60,185 nt of DNA from Thermodesulfobacteriota bacterium (GTDB lineage: Bacteria; Desulfobacterota; DSM-4660; Desulfatiglandales; Desulfatiglandaceae): positions 1 to 60,185 of the forward strand of contig JANQDY010000192.1 in the NCBI GenBank assembly GCA_028278625.1, given 5' to 3'. Position numbers and translations under genes: made by a program. The notes beneath the pieces were generated by a model. The model searched no databases. It was not told where the DNA came from and saw only the letters and a program-made list of their open reading frames with translations. Shown here piece after piece: positions 26,208 through 35,820 of the stretch. Positions within the stretch are counted from its first letter, which is position 1. Each line of letters begins with the position of its first letter.

Positions 26208-26933
26208 TCACACCCAGCCGATGATCCCCTGATTCTTGTGACGCGCCAAAACCCTGTCCGGATAGTTGGTAAACACCCCGTCCACTCCGAGCGCTTCCAT
26301 CCTTAAGATATCCCTTAAATGATCCACCGTAAAAACAAAGACCTTGAGCCCGCGACCATGGGCGTCATCAACGAACCGGCGATCGATGAATTCCAGGGCA
26401 AGATGGACCGACCAGGCGCCGAGGGCCGACCCAAAGGCGGCATCATCCACCGGCAGGCCCACCATCAGGGCACCCAGCCGGATACCCGGGTCCAATTGGC
26501 GAATGGTGTTAAGTTCCCGGTGGTTGAAAGAGGATACCAGGATCAAGTCATCGGACCACCCTTTTCTTCGAAATTCCGCGATCAGTTGGACAACGGGACG
26601 TGCGGTACCCGGCCCCTTCAATTCGATATTCACGCCGGCTTTTCCCTCTACCGCTTCAAGCACCTCCCGTAGGGTCGGTATCCGTTCTCCATTCCCCGCA
26701 TCCAGGGACCGCAGATATTCAAAACCGCAATCCATGAGATAGCCCGAACCGTCTGTGGTCCGCTCGAGGCGATCATCGTGAAAGACCACAAGATGACCGT
26801 CCACGTAGTGGACATCCGCCTCAACACAGGGAGTTCCCAATTCAAGGGCTTTATTGAATGACAAAAGGGTGTTTTCCGGGGCATGCCCCATGGCACCACG
26901 ATGCCCGATGCAAAGAAGTCTTGTTTCGACCAT
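26208..26933 (-). CDS. Glycerophosphodiester phosphodiesterase
   Basis: A 241-aa protein with the GDPD TIM-barrel signatures: IGHRGAMGHAPENTLLSF (His-Arg and Glu of the active site), VEADVHYVDGHLVVFHDDRLERTTDGSG (metal Glu/Asp and second His), NIELKG, and VFTVDHLRDILRMEALGVDGVFTNYPD. It hydrolyses glycerophosphodiesters to glycerol-3-phosphate and an alcohol. No signal peptide, so cytoplasmic. It ends 10 bp from the end of the acyltransferase-hydrolase fusion (convergent), the two stops sharing a TGACCG/CGGTCA stem. Neighbouring lipid genes fit a phospholipid-turnover role. Confidence 0.92.
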   Translation of the reverse strand: MVETRLLCIGHRGAMGHAPENTLLSFNKALELGTPCVEADVHYVDGHLVVFHDDRLERTTDGSGYLMDCGFEYLRSLDAGNGERIPTLREVLEAVEGKAGVNIELKGPGTARPVVQLIAEFRRKGWSDDLILVSSFNHRELNTIRQLDPGIRLGALMVGLPVDDAAFGSALGAWSVHLALEFIDRRFVDDAHGRGLKVFVFTVDHLRDILRMEALGVDGVFTNYPDRVLARHKNQGIIGWV

Positions 26934-27066
26934 TTTGGATCCTCATGGGTTTTGATAAGGCCAAACAGCGGCTACCGTACAATAGAGCTTGACTCTCTTT
27001 TATATCAAGTACTATTTTTGTCATCATTGGGCACAAATGGGGATTTATTCAAAAAAGGAAACCATA

Positions 27067-28722
27067 ATGGAAAACAGGGGATTTCTTGAAAAATTGTACC
27101 AGGGTGAGTTTGATAGAGCGCTTTTTGCATCATGTCATGGCTCGGAAGTATCCCAAAGGGCAACCGACCTTCTTGGTTCATTTATGGCACTGTCCAGTGA
27201 ATATTCCCCGAACACCCTTGAAGAAGAAGGGGAACTGCCCGAGGAATTGTGGAAAAGGTTAAAGGGAACCGGCATGTTCGCCCTGACCATTCCCGAGACC
27301 TACGGTGGCATGGGACTCAACCTTTCCGATTATCTCCATATCATTGAAGGGGCAGCCGGCACCGACATGGCACTGGCCGTCATTCCCCTTGCACATCATT
27401 CCATCGGACTAAAAGGCCTTCTTCTGTACGGCTCTAAGGAGCAGAAGGAACAGTACCTTCCCTCAGCCGCCACCGGGGAAACGGTATTTGCCTATGCGCT
27501 GACGGAGCCTGAAACCGGTTCCGACGCCAAGCACATCAAGACCCTGGCACATCGGTCTTTGGACGGCAGCCATTATATTTTAAACGGCACCAAAACCTAT
27601 ATCACAAACGGCGGTTTCGCGGGCGCCATAACGGTCATGGCCCAGATGGACGAGAAGAACCCCGGGTTTATGGGGGCCTTTATCGTGGAAACCGGGTGGG
27701 ATGGGGTTGAAATCGGAAAAGATATGCCCAAAATGGGACTTACGGTCAGCTCCACAACATCCGTAAAATTCAAAGATGTGCGGGTTCCCGCCAGGAATCT
27801 CATTGGAAAGCCCGGGGAAGGGTTTAAGATCGCCATGACCATTTTGAACTATGGGAGGCTGGGCCTTGCGGCGGCATCCAACGGCTTGATGAACCAGTCA
27901 GCCAATGAGATGACGGAACGGGCCAACAAACGGCGGCAATTCGGTCTTCCCATCTCCCAATTTGAACTGGTTCAGGAGAAAATCGTAAATGCCCGGGTAA
28001 ACGGCTTTTTGTCAAAGGCCATCACGGCCTTTACCGCGGGCATGCTGGAAAAGGATCCCCACGTTCGGGTCGCCATTGAGAGTTCCCACGCGAAGCTCTT
28101 TTCCACCACCCGGGCCTGGGATGTTCTCTATGACGCGCTTCAGGTTCATGGCGGTTCGGGGTACCTGAAAACGCTCCCCTATGAAAAGCGGCTCAGGGAT
28201 TTCAGGGTCACAACGGTCTTTGAGGGCACCACCGAGATTCACAGCATATACCCGCCGCTTTTTCTCATCAGAAACATGATGAAAGCATCCAAAGGGTACA
28301 AAAGCCGCTGGGCCCTGATGTTGAGATCGGCATTTCAGTTGATGAAAAGGCTTTCAATGGGTCACGCCTATGATCACCCGGTCATTGAGAAGGCAAGAAA
28401 AAGAGCGTTTCGCGACATTCGACGGGTGAGGTGGATGCTGCTGGCGGGGCTTGTCTACTACGGCAAGGGGGTTGTCCGGCGAGAGTTCTTTTTAAGGCGG
28501 ATAACCCATTTGAGTGTTCAGGTTTTTGTATTGATCAGCGCCCTCGCCTTCATCGATAAACTGCGGCAGGAAGACCGCAATATCTGGTACTATCTCGATT
28601 TTCTCAAATATTACCTGGCTGAAATAGCGTCCTCCGGGCGAGAGGCCAAAAGGGTGCGGCCGAATCTGAAAGAGAGGCTTCACAAAAGGATCTTTGACCA
28701 TCAGGTGCCGTTTCACTCATAG
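27067..28722 (+). CDS. Acyl-CoA dehydrogenase, long-chain (ACAD9/VLCAD-like length)
   Basis: A 551-aa protein from the ATG at 27067, preceded by AAGGA; an earlier in-frame start is unsupported. The three dehydrogenase domains are present: N-terminal helices with PETYGGMGLNLSDY, the beta domain with YALTEPETGSDAKHIKTLA and ITNGGFAGAITVMAQ, and the C-terminal bundle with YDALQVHGGSGYLKTLPYEKRLRDFRVTTVFEGTTEIH. A ~130-residue C-terminal extension, basic and partly hydrophobic, recalls membrane-associated very-long-chain enzymes. It oxidises acyl-CoA to 2-enoyl-CoA with electron-transfer flavoprotein. It converges on, and overlaps by 10 bp, the module 2 activator gene. Confidence 0.92.
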   Translation: MENRGFLEKLYQGEFDRALFASCHGSEVSQRATDLLGSFMALSSEYSPNTLEEEGELPEELWKRLKGTGMFALTIPETYGGMGLNLSDYLHIIEGAAGTDMALAVIPLAHHSIGLKGLLLYGSKEQKEQYLPSAATGETVFAYALTEPETGSDAKHIKTLAHRSLDGSHYILNGTKTYITNGGFAGAITVMAQMDEKNPGFMGAFIVETGWDGVEIGKDMPKMGLTVSSTTSVKFKDVRVPARNLIGKPGEGFKIAMTILNYGRLGLAAASNGLMNQSANEMTERANKRRQFGLPISQFELVQEKIVNARVNGFLSKAITAFTAGMLEKDPHVRVAIESSHAKLFSTTRAWDVLYDALQVHGGSGYLKTLPYEKRLRDFRVTTVFEGTTEIHSIYPPLFLIRNMMKASKGYKSRWALMLRSAFQLMKRLSMGHAYDHPVIEKARKRAFRDIRRVRWMLLAGLVYYGKGVVRREFFLRRITHLSVQVFVLISALAFIDKLRQEDRNIWYYLDFLKYYLAEIASSGREAKRVRPNLKERLHKRIFDHQVPFHS

Positions 28723-31700
28723 TGAAGGCTTTTTCGGATTTCCAACTTTCGCATTTTGGCATAGAGCGTCGTCGGTTTAAGATCCAGCATTTCCGCGGCG
28801 CCCCCCTTCCCGCTCACCCGCCATCCGCATTGGCCCAGGGCCTTCAGAATGTAACGCCGTTCCATTTCCTTGAGTGAACGCGTTTCCTCAAACGGGTCTC
28901 CCTCATGGGCATCGGGGCTCAACTCCGGTATCTTCAGGAATTCGCCGTCGCTCAAAATGGCGGCCCGCTCAACAATATGTTCCAGCTCTCGGATATTTCC
29001 CGGCCAGGAATAGGCTTTTAAACGGGCCAGATCCGCCTTGGATACACCTTTGATGGTCTTTCCCAGCCGGCTGTTGTTCACACTCAAAAAGTGGCTGACA
29101 AGGGCGGGAATATCCTCCTTTCGATCCCTTAGCGGCGGTATATGGATGGGAAAAACCTCCAATCGATAATAGAGATCCGCCCGAAAACTACCTCCCTTTA
29201 CCAATAGGGCGAGGTTCTGATTGGTGGCGGCAATCAGCCTGAAATCCGAGTGAATGGTCTGATCCCCACCCACTCGTTCGAACTGCTTTTCCTGCAGGGC
29301 CCGCAGAATTCTGGTTTGAATCTCAAGCGAGAGGGTATCCACATCGTCCAGAAAAAGGGTGCCATGATCCGCCAGTTCAAACCGGCCGCGCCGTCTCTTA
29401 AACGCCCCTGTAAAGGCACCTTTTTCATGTCCGAAGAGCTCGCTGGCAATGACCCCCTTTTCGAGAGAAGAGGTATTGACCGGAATAAAAGGACCGGCAT
29501 TTCGCCGGCTCAGGCGGTGGATGGCCCTTGCCACCAGCTCTTTTCCCACGCCGGTCTCGCCGGTGATCAAAACCGTGCTGTCCGTCGGGCTGACGCGGTC
29601 CAACTGCCGTAGAATCCCCCTGACCGCACCGGAATCACCGATAATCTGCCGGCCATGGAGAGAAGGCCCCATTTCCGCACGGTAAAACTGTGTTTCGTCC
29701 TCCAGGCGATCTTTGAGCCTCGCAATCTCCTCATAAGCCCGTGCATTGTCAAGGGCGATGGCGAGCTGGTTGTTGACCACCCGTAACAGGGAAAGGCTTC
29801 TTTTGGGAGGTGAAAGCCCCACAAGCGCATTATCCAGGTAGATAATGCCCAATAGCCGGTCCTGCAATAGAACCGGACAACAGAGCGCCCATCCTTCATC
29901 GGGATTGGAGAGGCCCTCCTTTCCCCCTTTTCCGCTCTCCAATATGATCTCGGTTTTGTCTCTTGCCGCACGATCCAGCATTTTGCGGACCGATTCAAAA
30001 CCCTTGGCACCAACGATGTTGCGGTCAAGGTTGCGGCTGGCCACCAGATCGAGGGCATCCTGGTCATCCGTTCGGAAAAAGCCCCCTCTTCCCGCCAGCG
30101 TCAGTCTCATGACCAGATTGATGATACGCTCAAGTAATCGCTTTCGGTCCCGTACTGTTCCAATGACCTTGCTGACTTCCAACAGAGTGTTCATCAGCAC
30201 ATCTTCATCGGCTTCATTCAGATAAGGGAGCAGTTCATCGGGAAAAAGGCTCTCATTAACCCCGGACAGCACATGCCACGCAGATCCCAGGAGTTCTCTG
30301 GCCTGTTTGCCCATGCCCGTTTCCAGCTGCTGCCGTGCCAGAAATATCTGACTCCTGGCCAGTTCTATTTTAGCACCAGATCGGGTCAGCAGTTCCACGC
30401 TCCGTCTTAATTTGGACATGACCGCTTCATGAGCACCGGCCCTTGCGGCAAGGCGCTTTGCTTCATATCGCAAACCAACTCCCTGCATATAGACATCCGG
30501 CCACTCACGGATACGTGCGATTTCAGAGGCATAACTCATCTCCGGATGAACCATCCCCGCTGCTTCCAACGCATCCATATACTCAAAATTCCATGGGCCC
30601 CGATGATGAAGCCAGCCAAACTCCATGGCCTTTTCATGCGCTTTTTTCTGGTATGCGTAACAGCCTTTCAAATCACCCCTGGCAAAACGGACATAGGCCA
30701 TGGATGCATATCCCGCCCACAGAATGTAGTTCCCAAGCTCGGCCTCAGGGTGAGAAAAAATATGGTTGAGATGCTTTTCCGCGGCATCAACGTGTCTCGC
30801 TTCCAGATAGGTGAGGACACTCATGAGGTCTGCGTAGATTCTGATCTGCTTCAATTGAAGCCTTTCGGCGCGACGCCGAACGGTTTCAAGAAGTCCGATC
30901 CCCCGGGCTGTCTGTCCGCAGATCCCGTAACACCAACCCAGCGTCGCACAAGCCCTCAGGGTGGCCTGGTCCGAAGGGAATTCTTCCAAGTTGCCGATCG
31001 CCTGTTCATACCGTTGGACCGCATCCTTGACCAGCCCTTTCCAGAAGAGGAAATCGGTTGTGAAAAAGGCCGCCTGTCTTACAAGGTCATCCCGCCCCAG
31101 CTGTTCGGCCAGAAGCCACGCCTCTTCATAGAGCCTGCCGGCTTGTTCATAGTCCCCCTCTGTTTTGATCACCTGTGCCAGTCTCAGGTCCACCTGGCAA
31201 AGCCGCTCACGCTCATTCATTGACATGCTGAAGGCACGCGCTTCAGTCAATATGTCCCGCTGCTGATCCAGGGGCTTCAGATGCCCGCAGGAGGCGATAG
31301 TTCCCAGGACCGCTTCGATGAAGAGGATCTTCTCATTCTCTTTTCTTGCCCCCTCATGAAGACCTTTAAGAACCAGTTCGAAATAGATTGCGGCCGCCTC
31401 GAGCGCTTCAGTCCGAAGGCAGTGTTGAGCGGCTTCCATGAATTCCTCAAGCCTTTTCGGAAACAGGCCGGTCAACTGATGAATGTGGGTAATGGCGAGG
31501 CTCTTTTCTTTTGGGTCATCGACCCCTTCTTCAATGTGAGAAACAAATCTTGCCGCCAGGGAAGAGACCATTTTCATATTGGAATTATTCAGGATTTTTT
31601 CGAGACTCCTTTTGTGGAGGAAGAAGTAAAGACCAGGTACCTCCTTGTCATAATGGCGGAGTTCACCTATTCGGGCCGAATTTTCGAGATAACGCAATAC

Positions 31701-31817
31701 CCTTACCGGTGACAGACCGGATACGGCAGTAAGGGTATCAAGGGAAACGGGTGGCGGAGAAAGTGCCGCCAGGATCGGCAGTTCCAGATCATCTTTCGTC
31801 GGCAGACGTTTTTTCAT
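28713..31817 (-). CDS. Sigma-54-dependent activator with large TPR-like and GAF sensory region
   Basis: A 1034-aa protein. Residues ~1-70 look like a winged helix (LDTLTAVSGLSPVRVLRYLENSA). Residues ~90-540 are helical repeats of TPR type (GDYEQAGRLYEEAWLLAEQLG and similar), recalling MalT-type sensors. A GAF domain covers ~550-705. The AAA+ domain has Walker A GETGVGKE (753-760), GAFTGA (800-805) and Walker B GTLFLDDV, where Asp replaces the usual Glu after Asp. A Fis-type helix-turn-helix ends the chain (GGAAEMLDLKPTTLYAKMRKL). It is divergent from, and adjacent to, the sigma-54 promoter of module 2, its probable target. Confidence 0.9.
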   Translation of the reverse strand: MKKRLPTKDDLELPILAALSPPPVSLDTLTAVSGLSPVRVLRYLENSARIGELRHYDKEVPGLYFFLHKRSLEKILNNSNMKMVSSLAARFVSHIEEGVDDPKEKSLAITHIHQLTGLFPKRLEEFMEAAQHCLRTEALEAAAIYFELVLKGLHEGARKENEKILFIEAVLGTIASCGHLKPLDQQRDILTEARAFSMSMNERERLCQVDLRLAQVIKTEGDYEQAGRLYEEAWLLAEQLGRDDLVRQAAFFTTDFLFWKGLVKDAVQRYEQAIGNLEEFPSDQATLRACATLGWCYGICGQTARGIGLLETVRRRAERLQLKQIRIYADLMSVLTYLEARHVDAAEKHLNHIFSHPEAELGNYILWAGYASMAYVRFARGDLKGCYAYQKKAHEKAMEFGWLHHRGPWNFEYMDALEAAGMVHPEMSYASEIARIREWPDVYMQGVGLRYEAKRLAARAGAHEAVMSKLRRSVELLTRSGAKIELARSQIFLARQQLETGMGKQARELLGSAWHVLSGVNESLFPDELLPYLNEADEDVLMNTLLEVSKVIGTVRDRKRLLERIINLVMRLTLAGRGGFFRTDDQDALDLVASRNLDRNIVGAKGFESVRKMLDRAARDKTEIILESGKGGKEGLSNPDEGWALCCPVLLQDRLLGIIYLDNALVGLSPPKRSLSLLRVVNNQLAIALDNARAYEEIARLKDRLEDETQFYRAEMGPSLHGRQIIGDSGAVRGILRQLDRVSPTDSTVLITGETGVGKELVARAIHRLSRRNAGPFIPVNTSSLEKGVIASELFGHEKGAFTGAFKRRRGRFELADHGTLFLDDVDTLSLEIQTRILRALQEKQFERVGGDQTIHSDFRLIAATNQNLALLVKGGSFRADLYYRLEVFPIHIPPLRDRKEDIPALVSHFLSVNNSRLGKTIKGVSKADLARLKAYSWPGNIRELEHIVERAAILSDGEFLKIPELSPDAHEGDPFEETRSLKEMERRYILKALGQCGWRVSGKGGAAEMLDLKPTTLYAKMRKLEIRKSLHYE

Positions 31818-31925
31818 GAGATTACCAAATATTGCAATTTTCTAAATAATTATAACACACGAACCGTCTTCTTGAAAAGAAATGATTTTTTCACTTAAAT
31901 TTCATACAGTTAAAAGATGCTCCCT

Positions 31926-31942
31926 TTGGCATCTAAATTGCT
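31926..31942 (+). promoter_or_regulatory. Sigma-54 (-24/-12) promoter of module 2
   Basis: TTGGCAT-N5-TTGCT with correct -24 GG/-12 GC spacing, 44 bp upstream of the binding-protein start and 108 bp from the divergent activator start. The 31818-31925 stretch between them is AT-rich and could hold activator or IHF sites, but I see no clear inverted repeat. Activation by the divergent 1034-aa activator is inferred from position. Confidence 0.85.
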
Positions 31943-31985
31943 TAACACATGGGGGAATGTTAACCCGAAAATAAGGAGGAGCATC

Positions 31986-33140
31986 ATGAGACGGATCGGT
32001 TTGTTGATGGCAACGGTTGGAATGTGTCTGTTCATTTTTTTCGCCCAGGCCTCGGCAGGGGATAAAGAGCCGTATCGAATCGGCGCCCTTTTTGCGGTCA
32101 CGGGACCGGCATCTTTTTTGGGGGAGCCGGAAAGAAATACGGCCGAGATGGTCAAGGATATGATCAATGGCGCAGGCGGCATCAATGGGCACCCCATTGA
32201 GTTGATCGTCTACGATACTGAGGCGAATGCAACCAAGACGGTGGTGTCAGCCAAAAAGCTCATCAACCGGGACCGTGTCCTGGCCATTATCGGTCCCTCC
32301 ACCAGCGGCACTTCCATGGCGGTGGTTCCCATTGTCAACAAGGCTCAGGTTCCCATGATTTCATGCGCCGCCAGCATGAAGATCGCTTCGCCGGTGGAAA
32401 AGCGCAAATGGGTCTTCAAGGTGGTTCCCGGCGACGATCTGGCAGTGCGTCTCATGTATGATTACATGAAAAAGCAGGGCATCTCGAAAGTCGCCATCAT
32501 GAGTGTTTCCACCGGTTACGGCATCAGCGGCCGGGAACAGCTGAAAAAGCTGGCACCCGAATACGGCATTGAAGTTGTGGCGGATGAAACCTATGGGCCC
32601 AAAGAATCGGATCTTACAGCACAGCTCACCAAGGTGCGGGGAACAGATGCCCAGGCCATTGTCAACTGGTCCATCGGCCCGCCCCAGGTGGTGATTACCC
32701 GAAACTGGAAACAACTGGGCATTCCGATCCCGCTCTATCAGAGCTACGGATTCGGCAGCAAACGGAACATTGAACTGGCGGGAGGTGCCGCAGAAGGTGT
32801 CATATGCCCGGTGTCCCGTATTGTCATTGCCGAGAGCCTGGCTGATGATGATCCCCACAGTCCGGTGGTAAAGAAATACAAACGCTTATATGAAAAAGAA
32901 TTCAAGGGTGAGGTCAGTGTATTCGGAGGCCACGCGTGGGATGCCATGTTTCAGTTGGCGGACGCGCTGAAGGCCGTGGGCCCCGATCGAGCCAAGATTC
33001 GGGACTATTTGGAAAACATCCAGGGATTTGTGGGCAACAACAGCATCTTCAATCGATCCGACAGGGATCATGTGGGGTTGGGCAAAGATGCCTATGTGAT
33101 GGTCCAGGTAAAGGACGGGGACTGGGCGATCCTGGATTAG
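31986..33140 (+). CDS. Liv-type periplasmic substrate-binding protein (module 2)
   Basis: A 384-aa protein; the ATG at 31986 follows AAGGAGGA and opens with a clean signal peptide (RRIGLLMATVGMCLFIFF, cleavage after AQASA). The mature protein begins YRIGALFAVTGPASFLGEPE, then VYDTEANATKTVVSAKKLI and IIGPSTSGTSMAVVPIVNK, the type I periplasmic-binding fold of the Liv/amide group. It differs clearly from the module 1 receptor. Ligand unknown; the methyltransferase genes downstream suggest a methylated or methoxylated compound. First gene of the module 2 unit. Confidence 0.92.
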   Translation: MRRIGLLMATVGMCLFIFFAQASAGDKEPYRIGALFAVTGPASFLGEPERNTAEMVKDMINGAGGINGHPIELIVYDTEANATKTVVSAKKLINRDRVLAIIGPSTSGTSMAVVPIVNKAQVPMISCAASMKIASPVEKRKWVFKVVPGDDLAVRLMYDYMKKQGISKVAIMSVSTGYGISGREQLKKLAPEYGIEVVADETYGPKESDLTAQLTKVRGTDAQAIVNWSIGPPQVVITRNWKQLGIPIPLYQSYGFGSKRNIELAGGAAEGVICPVSRIVIAESLADDDPHSPVVKKYKRLYEKEFKGEVSVFGGHAWDAMFQLADALKAVGPDRAKIRDYLENIQGFVGNNSIFNRSDRDHVGLGKDAYVMVQVKDGDWAILD

Positions 33141-33170
33141 ACAGTTCCAAAGAGCATTGAAAGAAGGCCA

Positions 33171-34064
33171 ATGGATTCCATCAGCATCAGCAGTCAGGTG
33201 GTCCAGTATGTGTTCGCGGGCCTGACATTGGGCGCCATTTACGCCCTGGTGGCCCTCGGATTCAATATCATCTACAACGTGACCGAGGTCATCAACTTCG
33301 CCCAGGGAGAATTCGGGGTATGGGGCGGACTGGTCCTGGCCATGCTGTCGGAATCGTTGGGAATACCGCTGTTCATCAGTTTTTTCATATCCGTGGCAGT
33401 GGTCTCCCTGGTGGGGATGGGGATGTACTGGGGAGGCATCAAACCGTTACAGGGCCCCACCATTCTGACAACGATCATGGCCACCATTGCCCTTTCCATC
33501 ATATTAAAGGGACTTGCCATGTTCATTTGGGGGAAGGACCCCTATGCTGTTCAGCCCTTTCTTAAAGCGCCGCCCATCCGGCTCTGGGGGGCGTATGTAC
33601 AGGTCCAGACCTTTTGGGTGCTGGGCATATCCGCAGGGCTGGTGGTGGTCCTTACCCTCTTTTTCCAGCGCACCTTGACCGGAAAAGCGATGCGTGCCTG
33701 CGCGGATAATCCCGGGGCGGCAAGCCTGGTGGGAATCACCCCTGGTAGGATGATCCTTTTTTCATTCGCCCTGAGCGCGGCGTTGGGGGCGGTGGGAGGC
33801 GCCATCATCACACCCATGACCCTGATGGAATACGACCGTGGGGCCATGCTGGCGCTCAAAGGATTCGGCGCCGCCATTCTGGGGGGGCTCGGAAACTTCT
33901 ACGGCGCTGTGGCCGCGGGCTTTCTTCTGGGATTGCTGGAGGCCTTTGCAACAGGCTTCATATCCTCTTCATACAAGGATGCGGTGGCCCTGGTGGTCCT
34001 TCTGGGTGTTCTGTTCATCCGGCCAAAGGGACTTCTGGGATCGTCCATGCAAGAGGACGAATGA
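33171..34064 (+). CDS. livH: ABC transporter permease LivH-type (module 2)
   Basis: A 297-aa membrane protein with about eight hydrophobic segments. Family motifs are LGAIYALVALGFNIIYNVTEVINFAQGEF near the N-terminus, GKAMRACADNPGAASLVGITPGRM (coupling helix, about 180-203) and GAMLALKGFGAAILGGLGNFYGAVAAGFLLG. It starts 30 bp after the binding-protein stop with GAAAGAAGG ahead. Its stop overlaps the livM start as ATGA. Confidence 0.93.
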   Translation: MDSISISSQVVQYVFAGLTLGAIYALVALGFNIIYNVTEVINFAQGEFGVWGGLVLAMLSESLGIPLFISFFISVAVVSLVGMGMYWGGIKPLQGPTILTTIMATIALSIILKGLAMFIWGKDPYAVQPFLKAPPIRLWGAYVQVQTFWVLGISAGLVVVLTLFFQRTLTGKAMRACADNPGAASLVGITPGRMILFSFALSAALGAVGGAIITPMTLMEYDRGAMLALKGFGAAILGGLGNFYGAVAAGFLLGLLEAFATGFISSSYKDAVALVVLLGVLFIRPKGLLGSSMQEDE

Positions 34065-35050
34065 CCATGTTGTTTTCCGAGCGAAAAAAAACCATCACGT
34101 CCGTTTCGGCAATGGCAGTGATTGTAACGGTATTGCCGTTGATTTTCAGCCTTTCACGGGCCACCGGCTACTACACGGATGTGATGGTCTTCGTGGCGAT
34201 TCACAGCATCATCGCAGCGGGCCTCTCCCTTTTGCTCGGTTATGCCGGCCAGATTTCCCTGGGACAAGCGGCATTCTACGGTATTGGCGCCTATGCATCC
34301 GGGATTCTGACCACGCGGCTCGATTTGTCCCCTTGGCTGGGAATTCTGGCAGGAATGATTCTGGCGGCTTCTCTGGCCTATGGCGTCGGACTGCCCGCAT
34401 TGAGGCTGAAGGGGCATTATCTGGCCATGGCGACCCTCGGTCTCGGCATGATCGTCTATATTGTTTTCAATGAGTTCATCGCACTCACGGGAGGTCCCTC
34501 CGGATTTGGTGAGATTCCGCCGCTTCATTTTGTGGGAATCGAAATATCCTCCACAATCGGGTTCTATTACCTGGCCTGGGGGATGGCCATCGCCGTACTG
34601 TGGATATCCCTTAACATCGTCGATTCCAGGCCGGGCCGGGCCCTTCGGGCCATCCACGACAGCGAAAAAGCGGCTGCGGCCGTGGGAATCAATATCACCC
34701 GGGCAAAAGTGCAGATATTTGTGATCAGCGCCATTTACGGAGCTCTGGCGGGGAGTCTCTACGCCCACTTCGTTACATTCATCAATCCGCCTCCCTTTGA
34801 TGTGTTCTTTTCCGTCAGGGTATTGATGATGGTGGTGATCGGAGGCGTCGGTAGCATCTGGGGCGCCTACCTGGGAGCCCTGCTGCTGACGTTTCTGCCG
34901 GAATGGCTGACCTTTTTGGAAGATTTCGATGTATTGGCATACGGGATCATTCTGCTCGGGATCGTCATGTTTTCCCCTGACGGCATCACGGGACTCGCCT
35001 CACGCATATGGCTGAGAATCCGGTACGCCAAGAATCGAGGTGCACAATGA
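34061..35050 (+). CDS. livM: ABC transporter permease LivM-type (module 2)
   Basis: A 329-aa membrane protein: AAGLSLLLGYAGQISLGQAAFYGIGAYASGIL (about 47-78), ALRAIHDSEKAAAAVGINITRAKVQIFVISAIYGALAG (coupling helix), and MMVVIGGVGSIWGAYLGALLLTFLPEW. All are LivM hallmarks. Translationally coupled at both ends: ATGA overlap with livH and 4-bp overlap with livG. Confidence 0.93.
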   Translation: MTMLFSERKKTITSVSAMAVIVTVLPLIFSLSRATGYYTDVMVFVAIHSIIAAGLSLLLGYAGQISLGQAAFYGIGAYASGILTTRLDLSPWLGILAGMILAASLAYGVGLPALRLKGHYLAMATLGLGMIVYIVFNEFIALTGGPSGFGEIPPLHFVGIEISSTIGFYYLAWGMAIAVLWISLNIVDSRPGRALRAIHDSEKAAAAVGINITRAKVQIFVISAIYGALAGSLYAHFVTFINPPPFDVFFSVRVLMMVVIGGVGSIWGAYLGALLLTFLPEWLTFLEDFDVLAYGIILLGIVMFSPDGITGLASRIWLRIRYAKNRGAQ

Positions 35051-35820
35051 CCGTGCTGCTTCATATAGAGGGGCTCAACAAACGGTTTTCAGGCGTTCAG
35101 GCGATTTTCGACCTCTCTTTTGACGTGAAAGAAGGAACCGTAACCGCCATCATCGGGCCCAATGGCGCCGGGAAGACCACGCTGATCAACATGATCACAG
35201 GCTTTCTGCGCCCCACGGGCGGCCATATCCGTTTCAGGGGAAAACCCCTAAATGGCCTGAAACCGCACCAGGTTGCGGGTGAAGGGATCGCCAGGACCTT
35301 TCAAACGGTGGAGTTGTTCGGCCGTATGACCGTTTTGGAAAACGTTATGCTGGGGCAGTACTTGAAAAGCCGCAAGGGTCTATTAAGCGCGGCATTTCGT
35401 CTGCCGGGAACCGCAAAGGAAGAAACCCGCATCAGGCGTCAGGCCATCAGGGTTCTTGAAACGGTCGGTATTTCGGAGCATGCGGGCACAGCGGCAGCCA
35501 ATCTGCCCTTAGGGGAACAGAAACTCTTGGAGGTGGCACGGGCCCTGGCATCACAACCCCGTCTCCTACTCCTGGACGAACCGGTGGCCGGCCTGAACGA
35601 AGCTGAAACCAAACGGGCCGCCGGCATGATCCGGGGCCTATTGGATGAAGGCATCACCGTGATCCTGGTGGAACACGATATGAAAATGGTCATGAGCATC
35701 TCAGACGAAATCCTGGTCCTCAATTACGGGGCCAAAGTGGCTGAAGGTCCGCCGTCCATGGTTCGCAAAGACCCCGACGTCATAAAGGCATATCTGGGTG
35801 ATGAAGATGCCGATGCTTGA
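35047..35820 (+). CDS. livG: ABC transporter ATP-binding protein LivG-type (module 2)
   Basis: A 257-aa ATPase from the ATG at 35047 that overlaps the livM stop; an upstream in-frame start would lie deep in livM. Walker A GPNGAGKTTLINM, LivG-specific GEGIARTFQTVELFGRMTVLENVMLGQY, signature LPLGEQKLLEVARAL, Walker B LLLDEPVAGLNEAE, H-loop LVEHDMKMV. LPLGEQ replaces LSGGQ, common among LivG. Cytoplasmic partner of LivF. Confidence 0.93.
   Translation: MTVLLHIEGLNKRFSGVQAIFDLSFDVKEGTVTAIIGPNGAGKTTLINMITGFLRPTGGHIRFRGKPLNGLKPHQVAGEGIARTFQTVELFGRMTVLENVMLGQYLKSRKGLLSAAFRLPGTAKEETRIRRQAIRVLETVGISEHAGTAAANLPLGEQKLLEVARALASQPRLLLLDEPVAGLNEAETKRAAGMIRGLLDEGITVILVEHDMKMVMSISDEILVLNYGAKVAEGPPSMVRKDPDVIKAYLGDEDADA

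Noticed and set aside
30429..31223. 264-aa plus-strand frame opposite the module 2 activator
   Set aside because: Antisense shadow of the TPR region; no start signal or recognisable domain.
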